A DNA stretch of 64,000 bases from Actinoallomurus purpureus (GTDB lineage Bacteria > Actinomycetota > Actinomycetes > Streptosporangiales > Streptosporangiaceae): NCBI RefSeq assembly GCF_024055795.1, contig NZ_JAMXMY010000017.1, positions 1 to 64,000 on the forward strand. The letters are read 5' to 3'. Below are positions 1-8,945 of the stretch, piece by piece. Every line of letters begins with the position of its first letter. The first letter of the stretch is position 1. Position numbers and translations under genes: made by a program. The notes below the pieces were generated by a model that saw only the letters and a list, made by a program, of their open reading frames with translations, was not told the DNA's origin and did no database searches.

Positions 1-173
1 CCCCCCCACCCCCCCCCACGGCGGGGACGACGGGCTTCCGTGTACGCGGCTACGGGTGGTGTCACCCGACCCCTACCGGAGACGTACGCGTAAGTGCGGT
101 CGGTGGGGGGACGCGGGTGACAACCGTCGGTTCGTAGCTTCCTGATCACTTGCTGATCAGGAAGGACGCCCCC

Positions 174-1085
174 GTGAACAAGCGCCGGGCAACACTCGCC
201 ACCCTCGCCATCGGCGGCATCGTGATCGCGACCGGTGGGGCCGGCGGGCGCCCCGTCGTGTCACCGCCCGAACAGCCGCTCCCTGTACTGACAGGCCGGG
301 CCCTCATCGCCCGGTACGCCGCCGACCGGTCCGCGATCGAGACGTCCGCGCGCCGCGACCCCCGGCTGGCCCCGCTGGCCTCGCCCGGCCGTACGTTCCT
401 GGGGTTCGATCCGCATGGCCGGGCCGTCGAGGTCGTCGGCGACCTGGCCACCGCCCGGCGGGTGGCGATCCTGGTTCCGGGAGCGGACACCACGCTGCGG
501 AGCTTCGACTCCCGTGGGTCCGCCTCGCCCGGCGGCGGGGCGCGGGCCGTGCTGGCCGAGGCCCGGCGGATCGACCCGCGCGCCCGGCTCGCGGTGATCG
601 CCTGGCTGGGCTACGCGACTCCGGCCACGGTGAGCCTCGACATCGCGACCACCGGCCACGCCGACCAGGGCGCCCGCGCCCTGCGGCCGCTGGTGAACGC
701 GCTGGCCGCCCACGGTGTCGCGGTGAGCCTGCTGTGCCACAGCTACGGCTCGGTCGTGTGCGGGCGGGCCGCTCCCCACGTGAACGCGACGGACATCGCC
801 GTGTTCGGCAGCCCCGGGATGGCCGTCTCGTCCGCGGCGGCGCTGCGCACCCCGGCGAGGCTGTGGGCGGGCCGCGCCTCCGGCGACTGGACGGCGTACG
901 TGCCCAAGGTGCGGGTGCTCGGCTTCGGCTTCGGCGCGGATCCGACGGGCCGCGGCTTCGGCGCCCGGGTGTTCGCGGCCGGGGACGGCGGCCACGGCGA
1001 CTATCTCCGGCCGGGCGGGATCGCGCTGCGCAACCTGGCGCTGATCGCCCTCGGGCGCGGAGCGGAGGTGTCCCGTGACCGCTGA
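174..1085 (+). CDS. Secreted alpha/beta hydrolase, DUF1023 type
   Basis: About 303 residues. A basic N terminus followed by a hydrophobic stretch (VNKRRATLATLAIGG) looks like a signal peptide, so the enzyme probably acts outside the membrane. The nucleophile elbow reads CHSYGS, the form GHSYGS usual in DUF1023 alpha/beta hydrolases, and a late GDGGHGDY segment probably supplies the catalytic histidine. The GTG start is preferred over an upstream TTG because AGGAAGGA lies seven bases before it. The substrate is unknown; esterase or lipase activity is only a family guess. The 3' end overlaps the next gene by 11 bases, so the two are probably translated together. Confidence 0.75.
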   Translation: MNKRRATLATLAIGGIVIATGGAGGRPVVSPPEQPLPVLTGRALIARYAADRSAIETSARRDPRLAPLASPGRTFLGFDPHGRAVEVVGDLATARRVAILVPGADTTLRSFDSRGSASPGGGARAVLAEARRIDPRARLAVIAWLGYATPATVSLDIATTGHADQGARALRPLVNALAAHGVAVSLLCHSYGSVVCGRAAPHVNATDIAVFGSPGMAVSSAAALRTPARLWAGRASGDWTAYVPKVRVLGFGFGADPTGRGFGARVFAAGDGGHGDYLRPGGIALRNLALIALGRGAEVSRDR

Positions 1086-1194
1086 CCCCGTGCTCCGCCC
1101 GCCCATGACCGCCGACCCCGTGGCCCGCCCGCCCATGACCGCCGGCCCTGTGCTCCGCCCGCCCGTGACCGCTGACCCCGTGCTCCGCCCGCCC
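1075..1194 (+). repeat. Four 30-bp tandem repeats at the acyltransferase start
   Basis: Units start at 1075, 1105, 1135 and 1165. The first and fourth are identical; the others differ by a few bases. Each unit encodes ten residues and opens with a GTG or ATG codon in frame. Confidence 0.9.
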
Positions 1195-2412
1195 TCGCCG
1201 TCCCGGCCGGGAGCGTCGGACGAGCGCCCCACGCATGAGCGCCCTGTGCACGAGCGCCCCGCGCGCGAACGCCCTCTGCGCGAACGCCCTCCGTACGAGT
1301 GGCGCGGAACGCTCCGCACCCTCGCGAGGCGCGTCGACGCGGCCACCCCGGAGCACCGCGACCGGGCCGTGGACGCCCTGCGGGCGTTCGCGATCCTGGG
1401 AGTCGTCCTCGGGCACTGGCTGGTCACCGCACTGGTCCCCGCCGGGTCGGGGGACGGCGGCCGGGCGACCTGGAACGTGCGCAGCCCCCTGTCCTTCATG
1501 CCGTGGCTGGCCCCGGTGTCCTGGGTGCTGCAGACGCTCGCACTGTTCTTCTTCGTCGGCGGCTACTCGGCGGCAAGGAGCCTGCGCCGCCCCGCGAACG
1601 TCGGCGGGTGGGTCCGTGCCCGCATGGTGCGGCTGTGCCGCCCGGCGGCGGTGCTGGTGGCCGCCTGGGCGCCGATCACGCTCGTCCTGATGGCGGCCGG
1701 CGTGGACCCGATGCCGCTGGTCCGTCTCATGCTGAGCCCGCTGTGGTTCCTGTGCGTCTTCGCCGGGCTCACCGCGCTGACGCCGCTGCTCGCCCGCTGC
1801 GGACCGTACGCGGCGGCGGTGGCGGCCGCGCTGGTGGCCTGCGTCGATCTCGTCAGGTTCGGCCTGGACGGTCCCGCGTGGGTCGGCTGGCTCAACGTGC
1901 CGGCCGCGTGGGCGGTGCCGTACCTGCTCGGCATCGCCTGGGCGAAGGGCCGGCTCGGCTCCCGGCGTACGGCCCTGGCCCTCCTTGTCGGCGGGGCGGC
2001 GGCCGCCATCGTCCTCGTGGCGTTCGCCGGATATCCGGCGACCATGGTCGGCCTGCCGGGCGCACGGGTGTCCAACCTGAGCCCGCCGACGACGGTCGCG
2101 GTGGCGTTCGGCCTCGCGCAGGTCGGGGCGGCGCTGCTCCTGCGCGACCGGCTGGCGCGCTGGATGCGGCGGCCCTTCGCCTGGGCGCCCGTCGCGCTGG
2201 CGAACCTGTCGGCGATGACGGTGTTCTGCTGGCACCAGACGGCGTTCATGCTGGTGACGGTGGCGACCCGGCCCTTCGGTCGGCTGCCCGGACTGCACGA
2301 CGTCCCCGACCACTGGAGCTGGATCCCGGCCCGGATGGCGTGGCTGCCGGCGTTCGCCCTCGTGCTGGCCGGATGCCGGGCGGCGTTCCGGAGGTTCGAA
2401 CGGAACAGGTGA
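1075..2412 (+). CDS. Membrane acyltransferase 3 family protein
   Basis: 445 residues with about ten membrane segments from residue 100 onward. The segment RAVDALRAFAILGVVLGHW at the first helix is the hallmark of acyltransferase-3 enzymes, which move acyl groups from the cytoplasm onto extracellular sugars or lipids. The first 75 residues are not part of the fold: four 10-residue repeats of (M/V)TADPV(L/A)RPP are followed by a run of ERP(x)(x)(x)ERP motifs. A GGAGG lies six bases before the first GTG, but each of the first four repeats starts with GTG or ATG, so shorter forms are possible. Coupled to the hydrolase gene. The acceptor substrate cannot be told. Confidence 0.8.
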   Translation: MTADPVLRPPMTADPVARPPMTAGPVLRPPVTADPVLRPPSPSRPGASDERPTHERPVHERPARERPLRERPPYEWRGTLRTLARRVDAATPEHRDRAVDALRAFAILGVVLGHWLVTALVPAGSGDGGRATWNVRSPLSFMPWLAPVSWVLQTLALFFFVGGYSAARSLRRPANVGGWVRARMVRLCRPAAVLVAAWAPITLVLMAAGVDPMPLVRLMLSPLWFLCVFAGLTALTPLLARCGPYAAAVAAALVACVDLVRFGLDGPAWVGWLNVPAAWAVPYLLGIAWAKGRLGSRRTALALLVGGAAAAIVLVAFAGYPATMVGLPGARVSNLSPPTTVAVAFGLAQVGAALLLRDRLARWMRRPFAWAPVALANLSAMTVFCWHQTAFMLVTVATRPFGRLPGLHDVPDHWSWIPARMAWLPAFALVLAGCRAAFRRFERNR

Positions 2413-2503
2413 CAGGCGCGGGGTCGGGGGTTCCCGCGACGGCGGTGACATGGGCACGGAGCCAGTGGCACCGGCGCGGCGAACAGGTGGGAGGCTGTTG
2501 GGC

Positions 2504-3679
2504 GTGAAGAAAGAGCTCGACATCCGCGAACAGACCACTGAGCGGCTCGAACACGCGATGGGGGCCCTGGGCACCGCCGCGACCGCCAGCATGGAGGAGC
2601 GCCTGCCGTGGTTCCGCGCGATGTCGGCCGAGTACCGCTCCTGGGTCGGCCTGGTCGCCCAGGCGGGCATCGCCGGGTTCGTCGAGTGGTTCAAGCACGA
2701 GGAGAAGATCCGGCCGGCGATCGCCGGTGAGGTGTTCGGCACGGCGCCGCGCGAGCTGATGCGCGCGGTGCGCCTTCAGCAGACGGTCGAGATCGTCCGG
2801 GTGGTCATCGACGTCGTCGAGGCGCAGGTGAACGAGCTCGCCGCGCCCGGCGGCGAGACGCAGCTGCGCGAGGCCATCCTGCGCTACACGCGTGAGGTCG
2901 CCTTCGGCGCGGCCCAGGTGTACGCGCGGGCGGCGGAGACCCGTGGCGCGTGGGACGCCCGATTGGAGGCGCTCATCGTCGACGCGCTGCTGCGCGGCGA
3001 GGTCGACGAGTCGCTGCACTCGTGGGCCGCCGCGCTCGGCTGGGCGTCGACGTCGGTGGCCGTCCTGGCGGGAAACACGCCGGAGGACGAGCCCGAGGCC
3101 ATCATCGACGACATCCGCATCGCGTCCCGGCGGGCGCGCGTGGACGTGCTCGCCGGGGTGCAGGGCAGCCGCCTCATCGTCATCGTCGGCGGCGTCGAGG
3201 ACGATCCCCTGACTGCGGCCAAGCCCTTCACCTCGAAGTTCGGCCCGGGCGCGGTGGTGATCGGGCCGCGCGTCGAGGACCTGTACTCCGCGACCATGTC
3301 GGCGCGGGCGGCGCTGGCGGGCCTGCGGGCCGTCGCCGCCTGGCCGGACGCGCCGCGGCCGGTGCTGGCCGGTGACCTGCTCGCCGAGCGCGCCCTCGAC
3401 GGCGATCCGGACGCGCGGGCGTTCCTCGTCGAGGAGGTGTACGAGCCACTGCAAGCCGCCGGGGCCCCGCTACTCGACACGCTGACGACCTATCTGGAGC
3501 AGGGCTCGTCACTGGAGGCCACCGCGCGGCTGTTGTTCGTGCACCCCAACACGGTGCGGTACCGCCTGCGCCGGGTCACCGAGCTGACCGGATACGTCCC
3601 CGCCGACGGCCGGGCCGCCTTCACTCTGCGCATCGCCCTGGTGCTAGGCCGCTTCGCCGCGCGCCCTGCCTCGTTGTGA
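2504..3679 (+). CDS. fasR: FasR-like transcriptional activator of fatty-acid synthesis (PucR type)
   Basis: About 391 residues. The C terminus has the PucR-type helix-turn-helix: LDTLTTYLEQGSSLEATARL then LFVHPNTVRYRLRRVTELTG. The middle is the GGDEF-like degenerate domain usual in this family. It lies directly upstream of fabD in the same direction, the position of FasR in Streptomyces, where it activates the fab operon. The GTG start (MKKELDIREQ) follows GGGAGG; an ATG 54 bases upstream is also open but has no better ribosome site. Identification as FasR rests on family plus position. Confidence 0.8.
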   Translation: MKKELDIREQTTERLEHAMGALGTAATASMEERLPWFRAMSAEYRSWVGLVAQAGIAGFVEWFKHEEKIRPAIAGEVFGTAPRELMRAVRLQQTVEIVRVVIDVVEAQVNELAAPGGETQLREAILRYTREVAFGAAQVYARAAETRGAWDARLEALIVDALLRGEVDESLHSWAAALGWASTSVAVLAGNTPEDEPEAIIDDIRIASRRARVDVLAGVQGSRLIVIVGGVEDDPLTAAKPFTSKFGPGAVVIGPRVEDLYSATMSARAALAGLRAVAAWPDAPRPVLAGDLLAERALDGDPDARAFLVEEVYEPLQAAGAPLLDTLTTYLEQGSSLEATARLLFVHPNTVRYRLRRVTELTGYVPADGRAAFTLRIALVLGRFAARPASL

Positions 3680-3694
3680 CGGGGCGGCACCACT

Positions 3695-3763
3695 TGTAGG
3701 ACTCTCACAAGGCTCGCCGCCGGAACTTCGTACCTCACCGCATGAACATGGCGGAGTCCTACA
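3695..3763. promoter_or_regulatory. Candidate FasR operator pair before fabD
   Basis: TGTAGGACTC at 3695-3704 is repeated as its exact reverse complement GAGTCCTACA at 3754-3763. The second copy covers the GGAG that would serve as the fabD ribosome site. The first copy also sits inside a looser CTTGT-N9-ACAAG dyad. Position between fasR and fabD suggests regulator binding; that is inference. Confidence 0.5.
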
Positions 3764-3767
3764 GTGC

Positions 3768-4715
3768 ATGGTTGAGTGCGTGCTCGTCATCGCCGCGCCC
3801 GGGCAGGGCGCCCAGACCCCGGGATTCCTGAACGCCTGGCTCGAACTGCCGGGCGTCGCCGACCGTCTCGCGTGGTGGTCCGCCGTCACCGGGCTCGACC
3901 TGGTCCGCTACGGCACGACCGCCGACGCCGATGAGATCCGCGACACCGCCGTCGCGCAGCCTCTCCTGGTCGGCGCCGCCCTCGCGGCCTACGAGGTGCT
4001 GGGCGCGTCGCCGGACGTGACGGCCGGGCACAGCGTGGGCGAGCTCGCCGCCGCCGCGATCGCCGGTGTCATCTCCCCCGAGTCCGCCATGGTGCTCGTA
4101 CGGGAACGCGGCCGGGCGATGGCCGAGGCCGCCGCCGTCACCGAGACCGGCATGACCGCCGTGCTCGGCGGCGACGCCGAGGAGGTCCTCGCGGCGATCG
4201 AGAAGCACGGCCTCACCCCGGCCAACTCCAACGGCGCCGGCCAGGTGGTCGCGGCCGGCACGAAGGAGCAGCTGGCCGCGTTCGCGGACGCGCCGCCCGC
4301 AGGCGCGCGGCTGCGGCCGCTGTCGGTGGCCGGGGCGTTCCACACCGTTCACATGGCCCCCGCGGTCGACACGCTGCGGCGGATCACCCCCGGTATGCCG
4401 GTGGCGGACCCCGTCACCCGGCTGCTCTCCAACCGCGACGGCGCGGTCGTGGATCACGGCCCCGACTTCGTCGCCCGCCTCGTCGAGCAGGTCAGCGCAC
4501 CGGTGCGCTGGGACTCCTGCATGGCCACGATGGCGGACCTCGGCGTCACGGCGATCATCGAACTGCCCCCCGCGGGCACCCTCGTCGGCCTCGCCCGGCG
4601 CGCGCTGCCCGGCGTCCAGCTGGTCGCGCTGAAGACCCCCGGCGACCTCGACAAGGCGCGCGCCCTCATCGAGCAGGAGACGCGCGCCGGCGACGACACA
4701 TTGGAGAACGCGTGA
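3768..4715 (+). CDS. fabD: Malonyl-CoA:ACP transacylase FabD
   Basis: 315 residues. Loads malonyl from CoA onto the acyl carrier protein, the entry step of type II fatty-acid elongation in the cytoplasm. GQGAQ near the N terminus and GHSVGE (active serine) are diagnostic, and SVAGAFHTVHM carries the catalytic histidine. A GTG four codons downstream (VLVIAAPGQGAQ) matches the usual start of the family better, but GGAG is better spaced for the ATG, so the start is uncertain by four residues. First gene of the operon; its stop overlaps the fabH start by four bases. Confidence 0.95.
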   Translation: MVECVLVIAAPGQGAQTPGFLNAWLELPGVADRLAWWSAVTGLDLVRYGTTADADEIRDTAVAQPLLVGAALAAYEVLGASPDVTAGHSVGELAAAAIAGVISPESAMVLVRERGRAMAEAAAVTETGMTAVLGGDAEEVLAAIEKHGLTPANSNGAGQVVAAGTKEQLAAFADAPPAGARLRPLSVAGAFHTVHMAPAVDTLRRITPGMPVADPVTRLLSNRDGAVVDHGPDFVARLVEQVSAPVRWDSCMATMADLGVTAIIELPPAGTLVGLARRALPGVQLVALKTPGDLDKARALIEQETRAGDDTLENA

Positions 4716-5677
4716 CGTCCTTCCAGCTTCCCACCGGCGCCCCCGGGGCGCGCATCCTCGCGTTCGGTCACTATCAGCCGTCGAACGTCGTCACCAATGA
4801 CGACCTCGCCAAGACCGTCGAGACCAACGACGAGTGGATCCAGAGCCGCGTCGGCATCAAGCAGCGCCGCATCGCGGGGCCGGAGGAGTCGGTCGTCGAC
4901 ATGGCCGTCCAGGCGGGCGGCAAGGCCCTCGCGGCCAGCGGCCTGTCCCCGGAGGACATCGACCTGGTCATCGTCGCCACCTGCACCCAGGAGGCGCAGA
5001 TCCCGAACGCCTCGGCGAGCGTGGCCGACCGGCTCGGCATCGTCGCGCCCGGGGCGTACGACGTCAACGCGGCGTGCGCCGGCTTCTGCTACGCGCTGTC
5101 CAGCGCCGCCGACGCGGTCCGCGCCGGCTCGGCCCGCAACGTCCTGGTCGTCGGCTCGGAGAAGCTCTCGCAGTGGGTCGACTGGACCGACCGTTCCACC
5201 TGCATCATCTTCGCCGACGGTGCCGGCGCCGCCGTGGTGAGCGGTTCCGATGACGCCGCCATCGGCCCCGTGGTCTGGGGCAGCGCGGGGAACCAGGCCG
5301 ACCGGATCTTCATCAAGGACCGCACGGGCTTCCTGTACCAGGAGGGGCAGGCCGTCTTCCGGTGGGCCACGACGGCCCTGCACCCCATCGCCAAGGAGGC
5401 GTGCGAACGCGCCGGCGTCGCGCCGTCCGACCTCGCCGCCTTCATCCCGCACCAGGCCAACCTGCGCATCGTCGAGGCGATCGCCCGTAAGCTCAAGGCC
5501 GAGAACGCCATCGTCGCCGACGACATCGTGAACGCCGGCAACACGTCGGCCGCCTCGATCCCCCTCGCGCTGTCCCGCATGATCGAGCGCGGCGACGTGC
5601 CCTCCGGCGCGCCCGCCCTGCTGATCGGCTTCGGCGCCGGCATGACCTACGCCGCCCAGGTGGTCCGGATCCCGTAG
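4712..5677 (+). CDS. fabH: Beta-ketoacyl-ACP synthase III FabH
   Basis: 321 residues. Condenses an acyl-CoA primer with malonyl-ACP to start fatty-acid synthesis; in actinobacteria it usually prefers branched primers, which sets iso/anteiso composition. The catalytic triad is visible: Cys122 in NAACAGF, His247 in PHQAN and Asn277 in NAGNTSA. The length is normal. The GTG start lies in a GTGA overlap with fabD, so translation is coupled. Confidence 0.96.
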   Translation: MTSFQLPTGAPGARILAFGHYQPSNVVTNDDLAKTVETNDEWIQSRVGIKQRRIAGPEESVVDMAVQAGGKALAASGLSPEDIDLVIVATCTQEAQIPNASASVADRLGIVAPGAYDVNAACAGFCYALSSAADAVRAGSARNVLVVGSEKLSQWVDWTDRSTCIIFADGAGAAVVSGSDDAAIGPVVWGSAGNQADRIFIKDRTGFLYQEGQAVFRWATTALHPIAKEACERAGVAPSDLAAFIPHQANLRIVEAIARKLKAENAIVADDIVNAGNTSAASIPLALSRMIERGDVPSGAPALLIGFGAGMTYAAQVVRIP

Positions 5678-5745
5678 GCCGCCGCGGCCCGTTGAACCTC
5701 CCCCGAAGAACAGATGTCGCACACAAGGAAATGGAGAAATACCTA

Positions 5746-6000
5746 ATGGCGCTTTCCGAGCAGGAGATCCTCAAGGGCCTCGGCGAGATCATCGAAGAGA
5801 TCGCGGGTGTCGAGCCGTCCGAGGTGACCCCGGACAAGTCGTTCGTCGACGACCTGGACATCGACTCGCTGTCGATGGTCGAGATCGCCGTCGCCGCCCA
5901 GGACAAGTTCGGCGTCGAGATCCCCGACGACGAGCTGAAGAACCTCAAGACGGTCAAGGACGTCATCGTCTACGTGCAGAGCAAGGATGTCTCTGCCTGA
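5746..6000 (+). CDS. acpP: Acyl carrier protein
   Basis: 84 residues, acidic. Carries the growing acyl chain on 4'-phosphopantetheine attached to Ser41 in DIDSLS. The ATG (MALSEQEIL) is chosen because ATGGAG sits nine bases upstream and the resulting length matches the family; an in-frame upstream extension would add a non-homologous basic stretch. The gene lies 68 bases after fabH, with its own strong ribosome site as expected for a protein needed in large amounts. Confidence 0.96.
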   Translation: MALSEQEILKGLGEIIEEIAGVEPSEVTPDKSFVDDLDIDSLSMVEIAVAAQDKFGVEIPDDELKNLKTVKDVIVYVQSKDVSA

Positions 6001-6029
6001 AGTCGAGCAGCAAGGGAGAGCGTGACCAT

Positions 6030-7283
6030 ATGAGTACCTCCGTCGTCGTGACCGGACTCGGCGCTACTACGCCTCTCGGCGGCGACGTGGCATCGACCTG
6101 GTCCGCTCTGCTGGCGGGCCGGTCCGGCGTGAAGCGGCTCGCCGCCGAGTGGGCGGAGAGCCTTCCGGTGAGGATCGCGGCTCCGATCGCGGTGGAGCCC
6201 TCGGAGGTCCTGCCGAGGCACCGGCTGCGCCGGCTGGACCGCTGCCAGCAGTTCGCCCTCATCGCCGCGCACGAGGCCTGGCGCGACGCCGGCTTCGCGT
6301 TCGGCGACGAGGCGGGCTTCACCGTCGACAGCGACCGGGTCGGCGCCGTCGTCTCGTCCGGGATCGGCGGGATCATCACGACCCTCGACAACTACGACAT
6401 TTTGAACGAGAAGGGCTGGCAGCGGGTCTCCCCGTTCGCCGTCCCGATGCTGATGCCGAACGGCGCCGCCGGGATCATCAGCATCGAGTTCGGCGCGCGG
6501 GCGGGCGCGCACGCGGTGGCGAGCGCCTGCGCCTCCAGCGCGGAGGCCATCGGCTACGGCATCGACATGATCCGGGCCGGGCGGGCCGACATCGTCATCG
6601 CGGGCGGCACCGAGGCCGCGATCCACCGTCTGAACCTCGCCGCGTTCGGTTCGATGCGCGCCATGTCGACGCGCAACGACGACCCCGACCACGCCTCGCG
6701 CCCGTACGACAAGGCGCGGGACGGCTTCGTGCTCGGTGAGGGCTCCGGGATCGTCATCCTGGAGTCGGAGGAGCACGCGCGGGCGCGCGGCGCCCGCATC
6801 TACGGCGTCGCCGCCGGCGTAGGCTACTCCGCCGACGCGGTGGACATCGTCTCCAACGACCCGGACGGCATGGCGAAGGCCATGCGCCGGGCCCTGGCCG
6901 ACGCGGGCCTGGAGCCGTCGGACATCGTGCACATCAACGCGCACGGCACCTCGACCCCGGTCGGTGACACCGGTGAGATCAAGGCGATCAAACTGGCGCT
7001 CGGCGAGGCGGCCGGTCAGATCGCCATCACCAGCACCAAGTCGATGACCGGGCACCTGCTCGGCGGCACGGGCGCGGTGGAGTCGATCGCCACCATCCTC
7101 GCCCTGCGCGAGAGCCTGGTCCCGCCGACCATCAACATCGAAGAACTCGACGACGAGGTCGACCTGGACATCGTCCGGGACGAGCCCCGGAAGCTGCCCG
7201 GCGGTCCCGCCGCCGCCCTGAACAACTCGTTCGGATTCGGCGGCCACAACGTGACCGTCGCCCTGAGGAGGCATGAGTCGTGA
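6030..7283 (+). CDS. fabF: Beta-ketoacyl-ACP synthase II FabF
   Basis: 417 residues. Elongating ketosynthase of the type II system. The Cys-His-His triad is Cys167 in ASACASS, His305 in INAHGTST and His342 in KSMTGHLLGG. The ending FGFGGHNVTVALRR is also typical. GGGAGAG precedes the ATG. The gene is 29 bases after acpP and overlaps the next by four bases. Confidence 0.96.
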   Translation: MSTSVVVTGLGATTPLGGDVASTWSALLAGRSGVKRLAAEWAESLPVRIAAPIAVEPSEVLPRHRLRRLDRCQQFALIAAHEAWRDAGFAFGDEAGFTVDSDRVGAVVSSGIGGIITTLDNYDILNEKGWQRVSPFAVPMLMPNGAAGIISIEFGARAGAHAVASACASSAEAIGYGIDMIRAGRADIVIAGGTEAAIHRLNLAAFGSMRAMSTRNDDPDHASRPYDKARDGFVLGEGSGIVILESEEHARARGARIYGVAAGVGYSADAVDIVSNDPDGMAKAMRRALADAGLEPSDIVHINAHGTSTPVGDTGEIKAIKLALGEAAGQIAITSTKSMTGHLLGGTGAVESIATILALRESLVPPTINIEELDDEVDLDIVRDEPRKLPGGPAAALNNSFGFGGHNVTVALRRHES

Positions 7284-8719
7284 CCGTTGTCGATAGCAGG
7301 TCGGCCACCCGCGCGCCCGAAGCCCCCGAACCCGCCGGGCCCGACCCGCGCGACCCGCGGGTACGGCTGGAGGCGCTGTTCGACGAGGGGTCGCTGCGGC
7401 TCCTCACCGAGGAGGACACCAGCGGCGCCCTGGCGGGCGTCGGCCGGGTCGAGGGCATGCCGGTCGTGGCGTTCGCCAGCGACCCGCGCGTCCAGGGCGG
7501 CGCGATGGGCGCGGTCGGCTGCGAGGCCATCGTCCACGCCTACGACCACGCGGTACGGGAGCGGCTGCCGATCATCGGCCTGTGGCACTCCGGCGGGGCG
7601 CGCCTCGCCGAGGGCGTCGAGTCGCTGCACGGGGTCGGGCGCATCTTCGCGGCCATGACCAAGGCGTCCGGCGTGGTGCCGCAGATCTCGGTCGTGCTCG
7701 GTGCCGCCGCCGGCGGGGCCGCGTACGGCCCGGCGCTGACCGACATCGTGATCCTGTCCGAGGGCGGCCGCATCTTCGTGACCGGCCCGGACGTCGTTCG
7801 TTCGGTCACCGGCGAGGACGTCGACATGGCGGCGCTCGGCGGCCCCGAGCCGCACAGCAAGCGCAGCGGCGTCGTGCACGTGGTGGCCAAGGACGACACC
7901 GAGGCCCTGGTGAAGGCGAGGCGGGTCGCGACCCTCCTCGGCCACCAGGGGCGGATGCGGCCGGAGGAGGTCGAGGAGATCGACCTCGGCGGCATCCTGC
8001 CCGACAACCCCCGCCGCGCGTACGATGTGCACCCGATCATCAACAGGCTGCTCGACGACCCGGCGGAGGCCATCGAGCTGCACCCCAAGTGGGCGCCGAA
8101 CATCACCACGACGCTCGGCCGCCTCGGCGGCCGCACCGTCGGCGTCATCGCCAACAACCCGATGCGCCTCGGCGGCTGCCTGGACTCGACCTCGGCCGAG
8201 AAGGCCGCCCGGTTCGTGCGCATGTGCGACGCGTTCGGGGTGCCCCTGGTCGTCATCGTGGACGTCCCCGGCTACCTGCCGGGCGTCGGCCAGGAGCACG
8301 ACGGCGTCGTCCGGCGTGGCGCGAAGCTACTGCACGCGTTCGCCGAGGCGGTCGTGCCGCGCGTGACGCTCGTGACCCGCAAGTCGTACGGCGGCGCGTA
8401 CATCGCGATGAACTCCCGGGCGCTGGGCGCCACGCGCGTGTTCGCGTGGCCGACGGCCCAGATCGCCGTGATGGGCGCGGTCGCCGCCGTGCGCATCCTG
8501 CACCGCCGCAAGCTGGCCGCCGTCCCGGAGGAGGAGCGGCACGCGCTGGAGGAGCAGCTCGCCGCCGAGCACGAGAAGATCGCCGGTGGCGTGCAGCGCG
8601 CGCAGGACCTCGGCGTCATCGACGAGATCATCGAGCCGGCCAAGACCCGGCGCGCGATCGCGCAGGCCATCGCCGAGGCGACCCCCGCCCGGGGCGCCCA
8701 CGGCAACATCCCCCTGTAG
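7280..8719 (+). CDS. accD: Acyl-CoA carboxylase carboxyltransferase (beta) subunit
   Basis: 479 residues. Transfers carboxyl from carboxybiotin to an acyl-CoA; in this operon the probable product is malonyl-CoA for FabD. Two carboxyltransferase halves are visible: residues 30-240 with HSGGARLAEGVESL and GAAAGGAAYGPALTD, and residues 250-470 with VDVPGYLPGVGQEHDG and RKSYGGAYIAMNS. This is the biotin-independent half; the biotin-bearing alpha subunit is elsewhere. Location at the end of the fab operon resembles accD6 of mycobacteria, whereas Streptomyces fab operons usually stop at fabF. Start overlaps fabF by four bases. Propionyl-CoA cannot be excluded as a substrate. Confidence 0.9.
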   Translation: MTVVDSRSATRAPEAPEPAGPDPRDPRVRLEALFDEGSLRLLTEEDTSGALAGVGRVEGMPVVAFASDPRVQGGAMGAVGCEAIVHAYDHAVRERLPIIGLWHSGGARLAEGVESLHGVGRIFAAMTKASGVVPQISVVLGAAAGGAAYGPALTDIVILSEGGRIFVTGPDVVRSVTGEDVDMAALGGPEPHSKRSGVVHVVAKDDTEALVKARRVATLLGHQGRMRPEEVEEIDLGGILPDNPRRAYDVHPIINRLLDDPAEAIELHPKWAPNITTTLGRLGGRTVGVIANNPMRLGGCLDSTSAEKAARFVRMCDAFGVPLVVIVDVPGYLPGVGQEHDGVVRRGAKLLHAFAEAVVPRVTLVTRKSYGGAYIAMNSRALGATRVFAWPTAQIAVMGAVAAVRILHRRKLAAVPEEERHALEEQLAAEHEKIAGGVQRAQDLGVIDEIIEPAKTRRAIAQAIAEATPARGAHGNIPL

Positions 8720-8731
8720 CGCCGAAGACCC

Positions 8732-8767
8732 GAGCGCCCCGTCCAGGATCACCTGGGCGGGGCGTTC
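8732..8767 (+). terminator. Terminator of the fab operon
   Basis: A 16-bp stem (two G-T pairs) closes on the four-base loop ATCA, just after the accD stop. There is no long T-run, as is common in GC-rich actinobacteria. It separates accD from the converging DUF3145 gene. Confidence 0.75.
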
Positions 8768-8945
8768 GTCATCTGCGCACGGCGTGACCTCGGCGGTTCG
8801 ATCAGGAGCGGCGCGTCCTTTACATCGCCGAAGTGTCAAGGACGCTTTCCATGTCGTTGGTTCCGCCTGGGCGGTGCACGTGCAGCGACCGAGGGGGAGA
8901 GCCCTTTCGTTCCAGGGCTTCCCGTGAGGTGAAAAGATTCTCGCC

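Noticed and set aside
304-2742. An 812-codon minus-strand frame across the hydrolase and acyltransferase genes
   Set aside because: Composition is Arg/Pro/Gly-rich with no domain, and both plus-strand genes have good ribosome sites and conserved motifs.
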